DNA of 64,000 bases from NCBI GenBank assembly GCA_013115135.1, contig JABANP010000080.1, positions 62,001-126,000 on the forward strand, given 5' to 3'. Every line of letters starts with the position of its first letter. Position 1 is the stretch's first letter. A model generated the notes under the pieces. It ran no database searches and was not told the origin of the DNA. It was given only the letters and a program-made list of their open reading frames with translations. Below, piece by piece: positions 24,360-36,220 of the stretch. The position numbers and the translations under genes were made by a program. This DNA is from Perkinsus olseni. Lineage: Eukaryota; Perkinsozoa; Perkinsida; Perkinsidae.

Positions 24360-24960
24360 ATGGGGAAGTCCGGTTACATTAGAAACGAGCGGGTTTACTC
24401 TGTCCTTTCGTTGAGTACCTTGGCCTCTAGCTACAGCCACTGGAGGATACGGCGTTCGAAAGTCGTTCACATGGTAAGTAACGATGCCTGGACTCGGAAC
24501 TATGGTCTGCTCTGTGATTTCCACCTTGGTCGCCACGAGATGGAACAGGATGATGCCATCAGTTCATCGCCACTGGTGATGGCGTCATGTTGCTCCTCCC
24601 CATTACCACGGTCCCCGTGCCTCCGGTACCTAGCCTTCGCTCGCTGCCTCTTCGCCACATCGAGCGCTAATGAGCGTCGCAGGAGTCTCTCGCGGTGGAA
24701 GCATCGGGAAGCTCGTCGGCAACAGCGGCAGAAGCCGGCCAATTGGTGGCTGTCCCCTTCCGAAGCCTCGAGGCTGGTGAGGCCTTCTAGTACCGCTCCT
24801 TCGTCTCATCGCAAGCTCAGGTGCCGAGTGCAGATCAGAAGCTCGAGCAAGAGAGCCGATACGTGCACCCGGAGAAGGGGAGATGGGAGATCGAAGGTGA
24901 GGGGCTCCTCGACAGCAGTGCGGGCTGCACCATTATGAGCATGCATTCATACCGACTTTG
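24360..24960 (+). CDS. Unidentified protein, tentative exons
   Basis: Plus-strand frames here have exon-like stretches: SLAVEASGSSSATAAEAGQL followed by VAVPFRSLEAG and a GTGAGG donor near 24778, then SADQKLEQESRYVHPEKG with a GTGAGG donor near 24898. They could form a small separate gene or 5' exons of the GTPase gene that follows. No family is recognised, and start and end are open. Confidence 0.3.
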
Positions 24961-25267
24961 TACCTACCTCTTTTCAAAATCGTTGATCAATGACAAGGCG
25001 TAGCCTACTCAATGCCCGATTGCGCCGAAGCAACTGCTGAACATTAGACGGAGCATGGACTCAATCCCGCTTGAAATTTTCGCTTTATCATCCCGGCCAG
25101 CAGTCCTCAACGATTCACACCAGTTACTGAAAGAGCTTTTGCCTCTCGGTCTTATTGGCGGTGTCCATTTCAATTTCCCATGAACAGAGCTGGATATCCT
25201 TGCAGCCTTTGTAAAGCTCTCCTCAGGCATGCCCGACAGGGTTCACCACTGATGTAGTCACGCATGA

Positions 25268-28200
25268 CGAGTTGGCACCGCAAGGAAAAGGAGATGCTGT
25301 GGCTGCGGATCTTCAGTCAGGACAGCGCGCACGGCGAAGGATACGCACCTTCCTCGAACCAGGTCCAGTCCGTGGACTACACCAAGCAAGGCTATGTGCC
25401 CAAATCCGTAGCGGACACGTTCCGAGCCGGTCGCAAAAAGTTTATAACACCCCTAGAGGGGTCATGGTAGCACTCCCTTCACGCCCAGTAAACTGCAGTC
25501 ACCTCTTTGCAGATCGACGAGGCCGACCGTGGCAGCGCACCTGGTGAAGTCATTAAAGTGGAGAGCGGCAAGTATAAGATGAAGACCCGTCTTATCTACT
25601 GTCAACGGTGAGAAAAACCGCCGCGGCTTTTGTTGTTTTTTCCACGGTAAAGTGTGGTCAATCTGGGTAATATTTCTGGATGAATTGAGGGCGTGCGAAT
25701 CTACGATGAGTTTTTATCTGAAGCCACTTTATATTTTTGGCGTGCCAGTTAGAACGGGAGTTAAAATGTTTTGGTGTCACTCTAGCTGAAAGCGAGCGCG
25801 CTTCGTTTTCTGAGGGTAGTGAAAATCCTTCAGTCTGGGTGTTACCTCGCCATCTCTTGGATGGACTCCGCCGGCGTGCTGCAGGTGCTTTGTATTGCAG
25901 CAGTATCATCGACTGCCGGACCCGAAGCAGGAGGAGGACCGGCTGAGGCGAAGAGAGATCGACGAGGGACCTCCCGTCGCCGAGGAGGGAGACGAGGAGG
26001 GAGAGCTGGAGGAAGAAGACTCAATCCAAGTGGAACCGCTGCAAGAGTTGACTGCTGATGAGCTTGCCGAGGTGGGCCTTGCAGATGTGTCGCACATAGC
26101 ATCATCATCGTGGTGGTGGTGGCGTATGGTCAGGTATCCAGGCAGACCTCTATGGGGTTACTATCGTATGAAGGGAGGGTATCAATGGCAGCAAGAGGAG
26201 GAGATCGTGGCCAAGGTTGTGAAGAGCATCAGGAAGGGTAGTTCGCGTGAATCACCTCCTGCTCCCCATCTGGGGTTTCCTTCCCTTTCCTCTGCCAAAT
26301 CACGGCCAGCTTTCTGTGCGCTTTTTCAAAAGCTCCCGAAGTGTATCCCTCCGGTCAACCAAGGCCCCGCCTTAGCGGAGGTGCTTAGTGCAGATTCCTT
26401 GGTGCTCATGCTGGTCGGACATCCTCGACTTCGAAAGCTCCATCGTCCCCGAGCTCTTCGAGTCCTGCCGTCAGAAGAACCTACAGGCAAGTCTCGCTGG
26501 ATTTTCCCCTCCCCACTCCAACTGGCAGGTCATGTTTGTTATTAACAAGATTGATGGCATACCCTTCTACGAGAAAAGAAGAAGCATCAGATACGCCAGT
26601 GGGCCACTCGAATGAGTCGGCAAATCAAGAACTCCCATTGGTCGGACGTGGTCAGTCCTTTCTTGCCATCACTTCGCTAAGGATTCCTTCTCTCGCCCAG
26701 GTGCTCGTGTCCTCACTGAACGGAACTGGCTTCGCGGAGTTGGAAGAACGCATGCGACAATACTTGTCATCAGACAAGCCGAGGTGAGTCGCGGCTGGCT
26801 CGCCTACGGTGGTCCGAATCCCTTGTGCGTTTCGTGAGATTGAAGGACGCGGACGTTGTTACCCGAGTAACTTACATCAAGAAAGGAGTTCGGGTTCGGG
26901 TTTGAGAGGAGTTCGGGTTCGGGTTTGAGAGGAATTCGGGTTCGGGTTTGAGAGGAGTCCGCTGTTCTTTCCATCACTCATTTCCAGGTGGCAACTCTCT
27001 TCAGGTGGATATACATAGTCGGGAGGGTGAACACTGGAAGAGCACCTTCGTTAACCGCTGGCTGCGGCATATAGGGTACACCCATCTCGGCACCGTCAAC
27101 TACAAACGTGGCACGTGAGTGGGCGACGATCTCTCTCCGCCCCTCGACCTTCTCCTCGTCAGGGGCGGCATCACCCGCTCCCCTGTGCCCGGCACCACCA
27201 TGCAGTTCGTCACTTTCGGTCTGCCGCGGAAGTTCCGTCTGGTCGACAGCCCAGGCATACCATCAAAAGCCCAACTCACGAGCTTCCTTGACGACCCCAA
27301 GGACCTGTAATCTTCCCTCCTCTTCCAACGTCCGATTCGACCACTTACAGTCCCCAGGTATGATCTGTCTTTGTGTCGGCAGCATCCAGTACGGCCGGTC
27401 ACGCACACCATCAAACCTGGGAGGTCGCTGATCATCGGAGGCGGCCTGGCGAGAATCGACCACAAGGGAGCCTCGACGCAGGGCATGTACCTCTCCATCT
27501 GGTTGGGAGAGGACCTCTGCAAGCTGTGCTGGTCGCAGGCACGCCCAGCCGATCTTCCTCTCCTGTTTCCTTAGCAACAAGATCACTCTGCATGTGATCG
27601 ACACTAAGAAGGCCGATGATTTCCTCGCTCGGAAGAAAGGTCCCCGGCCGGCTCACAGGAGTAGACGATGGACCTTCGTCTACAGGTGCCTTCATGTATC
27701 CTCCCCACTCTCCGGATGCTCAGCTGCCTCCCCTCACCAAGCACAACGTCGAGTGAGCCATGGGGACTAGCCTGTTGTAGCAGTAGAGCGCACCATGAGT
27801 AGATCGGGCTCATCGTGAGTAGTTGAGAGAATTGGAGTTCATGACGGAACGCTAGTATGATGAACCTAGCGACCAAGAGTGAATCTTTTTGACCGATCGG
27901 CCATCAGAGGCCCCCTGTAGAGGTCAATCAGCCACTGCTGATCCGTTCCCGATACTCTTTCGTATCGTGCACCTTTGGTAATGGGGACTCGGCCCTCAAC
28001 TGTCAACGCCCAGTTCGAATTTTGCTATGCAGTCAGGGCATGTGTTCGATGGCCATCCCTCCTCATTCAGAGTATATGCTCCTAATCCGCACACAGCGAT
28101 GGACGACATCTCCATAGCAGGACTGGGGTGGATCACCGTTTACGGTTACGGTCACGAGGAACTCACTGTATGGGTGCCTGAGGTGAGCACCTGCACACCA

Positions 28201-28364
28201 CTCCATCCGTAACTCTTTACCAGTAGGGCGTCAAGGTGTTCCGGCGGCCGGCAATGCTGCCTTATACAATCCGTCAGAAGGGGGTATCGGAGTTCCACCC
28301 TCGAGCTCGAGGGAGAGGACAGAAAATCGCGAAGGAGAAATTCAAGGAAGTTCGCGACAAGTAG
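25268..28364 (+). CDS. NOA1: NOA1/YqeH-like circularly permuted GTPase
   Basis: This family assists assembly of the small ribosomal subunit in bacteria and organelles. The N-terminal zinc finger is CCGCGSS, joined by removal of a 47-nt intron (25316-25362) to VQSVDYTKQGYVPKS, with the second pair CQRC in LIYCQRCFVLQQYHRLPD, spliced across about 25618-25887. The G motifs come in permuted order: DILDFESSIVPELF; G4 FVINKID (about 26530-26550); G5 SSLNGTG (about 26712); G1 VGRVNTGK then STFVNR (27017-27055); G2 PVPGTTMQF; G3 LVDSPGIP (about 27240). The C-terminal region reads VTHTIKPGRSLIIGGGLARI, DISIAGLGWITVYG and FRRPAMLPY, ending in a basic tail at TAG 28362-28364. G1 contains a one-base deletion near 27035-27042. 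A mitochondrial location is likely, but the targeting exon is not found. Confidence 0.9.
26885..26953 (+). repeat. 23-bp minisatellite, three units, in a GTPase intron
   Basis: Three head-to-tail units (26885-26907, 26908-26930, 26931-26953) of a 23-bp sequence beginning GGAGTTCGGG and ending TTTGAGA. The third unit differs by one base (GGAATTC). The array lies in the intron between the G5 exon (ending near 26785) and the G1 exon (from about 27006) of the NOA1-like gene. Confidence 0.9.
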
Positions 28365-28676
28365 GCGGCGTTGTCTCCCAGCACTTCGCCGGATGTCTCT
28401 GTGTCCTCCCCTCAGGAACCAGCGCGACAGATGGCGCTCGGAGGCAGCCGCTCGAGAGGCTTCATTCATCAGCTCATCGGAGTCTGCGCCATATAGGGAC
28501 GTGCCCTTCGTTGAGGAGGCCACGGTGAACGCAGACGCTGTCTGAGCTGCCGTCATGGACCTTCATGCATGATGAGCTAGTTAATTCTTTTCAACGTTTC
28601 TGACAGCCGTTTCCATTCGACCGTCCTCCTTCGAGTTGCTATCCTGACGCGGTGGAGGAGTGGTAGGCCGTAGTGC

Positions 28677-30398
28677 ATGCGTAGCCGTCAACGAACGCAG
28701 TCGCCTACATCAGCTCGGCTGAAGGAGTTACAGAAGCGGGTCGACTCCCTGCAAACCGAGATAGACTCATCGACAACTCGCGAGCCTTCCAGACGAGGGT
28801 CCACAGCTGAGGATACGAGTACACGAACTCTTCGACGTAGACCATCCTGGCGGCTCAGGTTCGGCCTCCCGATCCTCGTATAGTCGCGGTTTGTTACGGA
28901 CGGTTAAACGGTCAACACACGGACGAGATGAGCCGGGCCGAGGAGAGGTCTCGTATGCAGACTCGCCGCCAGAGTCGTGGCCGCGGCTCCAGACAAATGC
29001 TGATCCAGAACTTCATAACGAGCGAAGTCCGCATATCCGTCCGCAACCAGCAGCGACCTTGGATATCCCATTCTTGGGCTGCAGTACATTCGGCAGACTA
29101 CGCTGGCAGCCCTTGGAGGCCGTCGTCCCCGCCGCAGAGCACCGAGAAGGACGTCACCGGGGAAGTCCGTCGGGGAGCCCCAGCAGGCCTTGCTGGACTG
29201 GTCGACTTACAGGTCTTCCGGTTGCGTCGGGAGAACGATCACTACAGGCAGCTCTCACGGGAGAACATGGACCGAGTAGAGCATCTTGAGAGGGAGCTCA
29301 GACGAGCCCAACGCAGAAGCCTGGGAAGGACGTCACAGGTGACTCTGTCCTCACTCAGAGTGCGCTGGCGGTTGCTGCGTGATCGGTCGGAGAAGGATGG
29401 GTCTCCTCAGGGCCATAGCTCCTCGATGCCTCTCGAAGCCCGAGTGTTGGAGTTGGAGGACATCATCAAGAAGCAGGACCAGGTTCGGGCTGGGTCTCCG
29501 GTTCCCAGCCGGGAAAGATGTGCTTCAGGAGCTTCAACGGATGTCGGAGCTGCTGGCTGCCAACATGCGAACCTCCAGAGGGAAGCCTTCGTCCTCTGAT
29601 GACTTGCAGGAGCGTGTCGATGCTCTAAAGGGCGAACTATCGAATGCCCAGAGTCGGGCAGAAGAAGCGGAGGAGAGGGTACGGCCCGTGTGGGCTTCCT
29701 CCAAGGGTTACTTCCCTGAGGCAGGCTACTCAATGGGAGCTCCTCGAGAAGTCCGTCAGTCGGGTCCTTGCAAGGCTCACGGCTTGCGTCGGAGGCGGTC
29801 TGGTTGCCATCGCACCGCGGAAACACCGAAGTTTCCAGGAGGGAGCTGAGTAGGGAGCCTCCTCTCTGGCTAACCCTCACCTCGCATCACGGCGCCCAGC
29901 TCACCATGGATGGGTGGAACTCCGTCACTGCCGTAGATTCGTATATGTGTGCGTATCGCTGGCCGACGTTAACGTCTTTACCGAGCCCGACGATGCTGAG
30001 CCTCTCCTCTCCTTCTCGAAGGCCTCAATGAAGGTGGCGGCCCCCTTCACTTCACCCTTAGCAGCCTACCGCTTCAGGTGGTCATCGTCGTGTCTGAGGG
30101 GGTATCTACGAGCGCCCTTCACAGCCAACTTCAACTCTTCCGGTGTTCCCATGCTTGCGGTGAGCCCGAGCTCGTCCTGCGGTGCAGGAACCCTCGGGAG
30201 ACCGAGAAGTGGATACGCCTGTTCAAATCGGTAACCTTCCCTTCCGCGGCTGAGGCAACATCAGCTCAGGTAGGGATCGGCGTGGAGCTGGCGGGAACGC
30301 CACTTCCCTCCTCCGGCCCGTCCTCTCGACCATCGACACCGGTATCAACTCGGGCGTTCCGCACGCGCCAGCGGTTGCTGCATCGGAACGAATCATAG
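28677..30398 (+). CDS. Coiled-coil protein with C-terminal PH domain
   Basis: The N-terminal half is coiled coil: SARLKELQKRVDSLQTEI (about 28710), HYRQLSRENMDRVEHLEREL (about 29240-29300), ARVLELEDIIKKQDQV (about 29430) and VLQELQRMSELLAANM with ERVDALKGELSNAQSRAEEA (about 29520-29670). The C-terminal half is PH-like: a first strand set RRFVYVCVSLADVNVFTEPD (about 29930-29990) and the closing strand and helix ELVLRCRNPRETEKWIRLFK (about 30170-30230), with the conserved Trp. PH domains bind phosphoinositides or proteins at membranes. It ends at TAG 30396-30398 after a Ser/Pro/Thr-rich tail. Several short introns are implied by frame changes and the start is tentative. Confidence 0.6.
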
Positions 30399-31142
30399 TG
30401 ACGTTTCAACAGATACTGCCGTTTGGTGTTGGGCCAATCTTCTGATGAGTGCTGGAAAATGTGGTAGGCTCCCTCACATCAGCCCGGGAGTTCTCGCGAT
30501 TGTTTGTACGGAACTCGGGCCGGTGCGATGATCGGTCGCGGAGAAAGTTTGTAGATTTCCTCAATTTTCTTCAATCGTCGCGAGTGATCATGTGGGCGTA
30601 TCAGTTCACTGCTTCCGAGCGTCTCTTGGGATCCCGACGAGAGTTGATGAGCTTCGCTCCGCTGTGCCCGAGACGCGACAATTCATCCACACCTTGCCTT
30701 TCCCCGTGCGCGTTTAGTCCTCCCATAGGAGCTCGTTGAGAGTGAACGAGTCGAACACCCGCGAAGACTCTCACAAGATTAGCGTGCTCGCAGGCGCGTC
30801 GCTTCGTTGGGTGCACGCGTGCGCAGCTTCCTAGCGCCCCTGCATCGCATACTCCCGTATGGTTCGCCCTAGCGGCTGACTCGAACGTAGCATGGCGCCG
30901 CTGTTGAAGTGGCGTCGGGAGAGTGGAAAGACAAGATGCTGCTCAGCAGCCCCTTCCTGGCCGCAGGAATCTCGATGGCGTCGCCTTTGAGGACTCCTTG
31001 TCAAGGCTCTACTCCCATAACCTGCCTCGATTAGCCTGTCAAAGATGCTCGAGCTTGCTGTGTCCTTGGGTTCGACGAGGGCGACTTGAAAGAGTCGGGT
31101 GGCGTCAGGGACTGAGTGAGCCTTTTAGGAGTTCATTGTTCT
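30399..31142. other. Intergenic region upstream of the ABC transporter
   Basis: No supported gene. A plus-strand frame near 30540-30720 has some protein character (VDELRSAVPETRQFIHTLPF) but no family match. An exact copy of GCTTCGCTCCGCT, the dispersed motif in reverse orientation, is at 30651-30663. The promoter of the ABC gene should be here. Confidence 0.4.
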
Positions 31143-33065
31143 ATGGACCCACCAAGAAGTAAAGTAGAAGACTTGGAGGCAGGCGGAGCGATGCCCTCTG
31201 CCTATGATCTTCACTTCCCGCTTCCCAAACGGTGAGCCTCACAGCCTTCTGGTGCTCTCATCATCTCTTCGCCACCTCCTCAGCGTACCGTCACTGGGGT
31301 GGAAGAAGATCAGCTTTTCCATTGGCAAACGTGAAATTCTGAAGGATTGTTCTGGCAGCATCAACCCAGGGGAGTTCACAGCCATTCTGGGCCCGTCGGG
31401 CTCGGGCAAGACAACTCTGATGAACATCCTCAGTGGGAGACAGGACCTTTCGAGTCGCAACAAGAAGTTCGAGGGCGTCGTTATGCTGGATGGACAGCCA
31501 ACGGCACCTTCCACGTTCCGTGAGAGCATCGCGTACGTGATGCAGGAGGATGCGCTGGTCTCGACCAGCACCCCTCGAGAGATTCTCGAATTCTCGGCAA
31601 CTTTGAAACTGAAGAGGGGCAAGAGAGAGGTGAGATTGTCTGGAGCATACCCAACGGGTAGGACACTGTCCTGTTCAGATTAAAACGATCGTTGACGACA
31701 TGCTGGAGTATCTCCGACTAAGTTCTTGTCAGAACACTATGGTCGGCAATCAGCTCACCCGAGGCATATCCGGTGGCGAGCGCAAGAGGACCTCGATCGG
31801 CGTAGAGCTGATCACTCAGCCAAGTATGATATTCCTAGACGAGCCTCTGACCGGTCTGGACTCCTACGCGGCGGTGACGACCTCGAGGGTTCTTAAAGGG
31901 TTGGCTAAGCGCGGTGTTACTGTGCTCATGACGGTACATCAGCCCTCGAGTGAAGTGTTCGAGCTCTTCGACAGAGTCATGATCATCAACGAGGGCCAAA
32001 TCGCTTACCATGGGCCGAGGGCTTCTCTATCGGACTTCTTTTCGAAGCACGCAGGGTTGAATTGCCCACCTCATCACAACTTCGGAGACTTTGCTCTCTA
32101 CACTCTCCAGACTGAGCCACCTGAGGTCATCAACCGCCTAGTGGACGGCTACAAGGCTGAGATCGCTGATGGTGATGCTAACATCTCCCCCGCTAAGGGA
32201 GGCAGTACGGTCGAAGCATCCACGAAGGTCTCCACGACGTCGCCGTATCATGCAGGCTTCCACAAGCAACTGCCTCATGCTCTCAAAGCGCGAGTTGAGA
32301 AGTGTCGTGCGAGATCCAGGCATACTCCTCATACGCTACGCCGTCATTCTCGTTACGGGCATCCTGCTGGCGTGTATCTTCCATAACTCTGGGCGAGCGG
32401 CTTCGGAGACGTTCTGGCTGACCAACCTCCGTCTTTTCCAGCCCTACTTCTCTGCCGTTGTCATCATGTGCTTGATGCAGCTCTTTGGGCCGGCCCAAAC
32501 CGCGATCATCCGTTATCCAGAGCAGCGTATGGTGTTCTTGAGAGAGTACACGGGCGGCATGTACTCGGTGATTCCCTATGTCATATCCAAGACTATGGTT
32601 GAACTACCCCTAGCTCTGCTAGAGTGTTTCATCCACCTTGTAGTGTCTTACTGGATCATCAATTTCCAAGGGAACTTCTTCTTCTGGCTCCTGCTCACCT
32701 GGCTCCTCAACCTGGTCTCTTGCTCGCTCGCTCAGCTCTTGGGTGCTACAACCTCAACTATAAGTCGAGCCATGCAAATGATGCCTCTGCTCTTCATTCC
32801 GCAGATCGCCTTCTCGGGGCTCTTCATCAGCCTCGAGCGTGTCCCTGTATGGCTCCGCTGGGGGCAGTATGTGTCGTACCTCAAGTATGGTGTTAACCTC
32901 GGGTACTTCGTCGAGTTCGGTTTCGACAAACCGGAGTTAGCGGAGATAAACTCGATCCACTCCAGTCTGGTGGGCCTCGATATCGGTGTCCTTCTCGGCA
33001 TGCTTATCCTTTTTCGTACTTTGACCATAGTCGTGCTCAAGCGTAAGGCTCGCTTCGTGCAGTGA
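31143..33065 (+). CDS. ABCG (White)-family half-transporter
   Basis: An ATP-driven membrane exporter, nucleotide-binding domain first. From ATG 31143-31145 (MDPPRSKVEDLEAGGAM), a first intron of about 53 nt (from 31232) leads to KKISFSIGKREILKD. Then come Walker A GPSGSGKTTLMNIL, the Q-loop region YVMQEDALVSTSTPREIL, signature ISGGERKRTSIGVEL, Walker B MIFLDEPLTGLDS and the switch His in TVHQPSSEVFELFD. After a frame change near 32220-32248 comes the ABC2 membrane domain with about six hydrophobic spans, for example VILVTGILLACIFHNSG, TMVELPLALLECFIHLVV and FFFWLLLTWLLNLVSCSL, ending at TGA 33063-33065. The order and length match half-transporters that dimerise. Sterol or lipid export is common in the family but not shown here. 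Confidence 0.93.
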
Positions 33066-33891
33066 TACGCTTGGCATGGGCTGGTGGTGTGGCCCTTACG
33101 AACATCTTACCATTGCGGCATACTGCAGCCGCTGGGTAAGTACCAAATTTGCAACATTTCGTCATGAGTCCTGACAGTCCACTGGATGGCTACCTCGTAC
33201 GGAGCTCCATGATGGCGTCCGATGTTTGTTGTCTAAGACGGAGCAGTTAGATGCTGGATGAGCTTCTGTTCTCCGTCTGTCCTTGTAGCACTGCAGGTTA
33301 ATCCTATCAACTCCAGTGGTGGAGGGGAGTCAGACGTTGTTCTGTTGTCCTGTGCTCGGGCTCGCATGGTGCATCGGGGCCCGAGCTGGTAGGCTCGTGC
33401 AGTGACTAGTTCGGTATGTTAGTTCGTATTGGCCGTCCGTTCATGTCTCGTTCTGGCGTCCATCTTAAAGATGGGCCATTCATATTTATTCATTATGAAC
33501 GACTCGTTGAACGAAGTCTTGTTGATGGGGCATGGAAGGGACTTCGTTGGCGCTTGACATTGAGTTTACACTAATCTTCTCCTTCAATATAACCATTGTT
33601 GTGTTCATGAGCTTCCACTGGAAAGTCCAGTCATGATGTCTTATGACCACGTTGGAGTTCATCACGTTCGGTGTTCGGTGTGATACCGTTCGATTGTTTC
33701 GTAGAGGTCATAGTGAAATCATCTCGAGCAGCTTTACTCCCGACAAGACTAGCTTGTCAGAATGGTCGTGGTAACCACGAACCGGCTCATGACTTTACAT
33801 CCTCCGGAGAGTACCATACGCATTCGCGCGTACTGCAGATAACTCGATCCAGTCGATGCAGTGGAACAACTGATACATGTCCGCCAGAAGG
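33066..33891. other. Convergent intergenic region
   Basis: This lies between the 3' end of the plus-strand ABC gene and the 3' end of a minus-strand calmodulin-like gene. I see no gene, RNA or repeat in it. Confidence 0.5.
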
Positions 33892-34597
33892 TCAGACCAT
33901 TTTCGCCATGGTCGCAACTGCGCTGGTATCTGCGACCATAGCCACGAATTCCTCGAGGGTCAATCCGCCCTTGTCGGCGCGGTCGTGCTGGAAAACCAAT
34001 TCTTCCGCCTCCTAAGAGTACCACACTATTCCACGAGACCCGTCGGACGACCGACCTCCTCTGTCAGCTCAGTGCCGACCTTAACCATCATTGAACGAAT
34101 ATCTCCCGCAGTAACCATCTGCTTCGCTCCGCTGAGAAGTTGGAAGCCCGTCTTCAACTCTGCTGCCACGGTCTGGTGGGACGAACCGTTGTTGGGGTTC
34201 TGAGATTACCACTAGCCCGCACAGCAGTCACAGCAGTCCGATAATGTACCGTCAAATGCCGTTCCAAGAACTTTTCCAGATCGTCTTTGAATATGCCTGG
34301 TAGCTCCTCTCCGTGCGTTGGGCTGGGAGACTTCTTTAATCAGTTCGCTAATGTCCGCCGCGTCCGGCCTCAGACCTGCATGACGGGATTGCGATGATGG
34401 TTGGGGCCGTCGCAAAGTGTTCACCTATCGAGGACAGAGCAACTGTGAGCTCTTCAGGTCCGATAAAGCCATCCTCGTCTTGGTCAAGCAGAGCGAAGCA
34501 ATCGCTGTACCTTCGATCAACCGTACAACGCAGCGCCCAAGCAGTACGACACCAGCACGTACTTCGACGTCTGTTCTGTCTGCTGCAATCGAGCCAT
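33892..34597 (-). CDS. Calmodulin-like EF-hand protein with degenerate loops
   Basis: From ATG 34595-34597 the protein reads MARLQQTEQTSK, then YSDCFALLDQDEDGFIGPEE, an intact first EF-hand loop (D-Q-D-E-D-G-F-I-G-P-E-E). A 49-nt intron separates it from ADISELIKEVSQPNARRG, where loop 2 has lost most acidic ligands. The third hand reads GFQLL, then SGAKQM in place of the acidic loop, then VTAGDIRSMM. The fourth reads EEAEELVFQHDRADKGGLTL then EEFVAM, and the stop is 33892-33894. Overall length and spacing follow calmodulin. Probably only hand 1, and perhaps hand 4, binds Ca2+. The frame near 34290 and the first splice junction are not fully resolved. The AGCGGAGCGAAGC motif at 34121-34133 supplies the odd third loop. 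Confidence 0.75.
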
Positions 34598-34763
34598 GAC
34601 TCTCGCACGTCGCATTGCCCCTCCCTGCGGTTGGGCCTCCGTCACATGGAGACGAGCCGCCCCAGATGGGCCGGACATGCACGCTGCTTCAGAAACGGAT
34701 CGAGCTCAACAGACCGGCGTGAAACTCGAGAGAAATCCGCGCACAAAGTAGAAAGTTGTCGTA

Positions 34764-35300
34764 TCACACCAGCCGCAACATTGCAATGAACTCTTCCATA
34801 GTAATCCCCCCAGGGACTGTTGAGCCGTACCTGCCCAGCGTACGATTCCATTGACGCTTCGAAATCACAACTCGTACGAGTGGATGAGGTCCTTGCAGGC
34901 CGCCATTGTTATCGGCAGTCCCATCGAGACCATACAGCGACGCAGGTCGGCAGCCCTCAGTGAGGACTTTCTCGTCTCGTCCTCACCTGTTGTCAGTCTG
35001 CCGGGAAACTTCTGTAATTGACGTCGGCTTCTCAACAGGACTGTTTACGCTTGCCAAGTTTCGACTAATGCTTCTCTTGACGATGATAAATTGTCCGCGA
35101 CGAATCGGACGAGAACGTCTTCCACCTCCTCATGACTCGCGCCTTCGACCAGAGGCACTAGACTGCAATACATGGCGGCGTGAGAGCATAAAGCTATCCA
35201 ACCTCACCAAGCCGTCTCAGGGTATCATCAGTGATGTCCTCGCAACCAACAGAGAGGAGCATTTTCTTCAAAATTTGCATATCCACAGTGGCACTGTTAT
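34764..35300 (-). CDS. EF-hand protein, calmodulin-like C-terminal half
   Basis: The last two exons read SLRAADLRRCMVSMG with MAACKDLIHSYE, then after a 40-nt intron YGSTVPGGITMEEFIAMLRL, stopping at 34764-34766. This matches calmodulin hands 3-4 in helix spacing (AELRHVM, EEFVxMM equivalents), but the calcium loops lack most acidic residues. An upstream exon (about 35080-35190) reads EEVEDVLVRFVADNLSSSRE and is probably part of the same gene. The first hand and the start were not found. It lies 167 bp upstream of the other calmodulin-like gene on the same strand, so the two may be diverged tandem copies. Confidence 0.6.
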
Positions 35301-35627
35301 TCGACAATCGACCGTAACTGGGCAAAACGAAGTCACTATTGCAACAATTTACCCCCACTTAGACCAAAGATAAATTACGCTGCTCTCAAGGAGTCGGCGA
35401 CATCATCAGGTAAGGACAGCGCGTCCTTAGCACTTGACTGCATTGCCCGATACTCGTCGAAACGAAGACTGTGAGAGACAAACGAGCCCCTCTTTCGATA
35501 CCCCAACCTATCATAATGCGGCGCCGGATTGACGTAACACTATCCCACTGATTTTCAGGAGACCGAGTTCACACAACGGCACTTGCATGCAACAGACTAA
35601 AGTAGGGACGGTGTTGCCACGAATTAC

Positions 35628-36014
35628 TCATGATCCAACTGCTGCCGCCAGTTCAACGCATTCACCGACTTCTCCGCTGATGCTACTGTCACGTTCAACT
35701 TGAGCGAATGACTTCAACACACGCACTCTCCCTGAAGGATAATTGTCGACCGCGGCACGCTTCGTGATCAGCCTCACTCGCCCGTTTCTGCTGAATGACC
35801 AGGACAAGACTGCCGACGGCCACCAGGAGGGAGAAAATGCCATTGCAGAACATCGAACCCGCTCCGAGCACACCCAAGGCGTATCTGGGACGAATGACAC
35901 CCAACCATCACCCGGCACAGCTGGAAAGCCGTACGTCAGGAGAAGTAACAGCATGAGCCTCTTCACGGTTAGACCACTATCATCGGTAGTCAGCACTTCA
36001 CAGTCGCTCGACAT
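35628..36014 (-). CDS. Small putative membrane protein
   Basis: The ORF from 36014 contains a hydrophobic stretch RLMLLLLLTYGFPAV. An overlapping frame carries a stronger membrane segment, VLGAGSMFCNGIFSLLVAVG continuing into SLVLVIQQK (about 35790-35870). A splice or frame change should join them, giving two membrane spans and a polar C-terminus. No family recognised. Confidence 0.4.
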   Translation of the reverse strand: MSSDCEVLTTDDSGLTVKRLMLLLLLTYGFPAVPGDGWVSFVPDTPWVCSERVRCSAMAFSPSWWPSAVLSWSFSRNGRVRLITKRAAVDNYPSGRVRVLKSFAQVERDSSISGEVGECVELAAAVGS

Positions 36015-36220
36015 CTGAGCAGAGTAATCTCACTGAGGAATTGCAGAAGTCCAAAGGTGAAGTACTTGGGGGCGTCTGACTTTAAAACACGTCTGCTGAG
36101 CACCTGTCCATTTGGCTACAACACCGTGCATCGCCACAGTCCACCTCACTGCTCAATGCCGCTTTATCTACATTTACGTCCTTTGTACCAGGGAACTCGT
36201 CGTCAAAACCCTCCGTCACT

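Noticed and set aside
26885..26953. Telomere-like repeat
   Set aside because: The unit is 23 bp, only three copies, and sits inside an intron of an internal gene.
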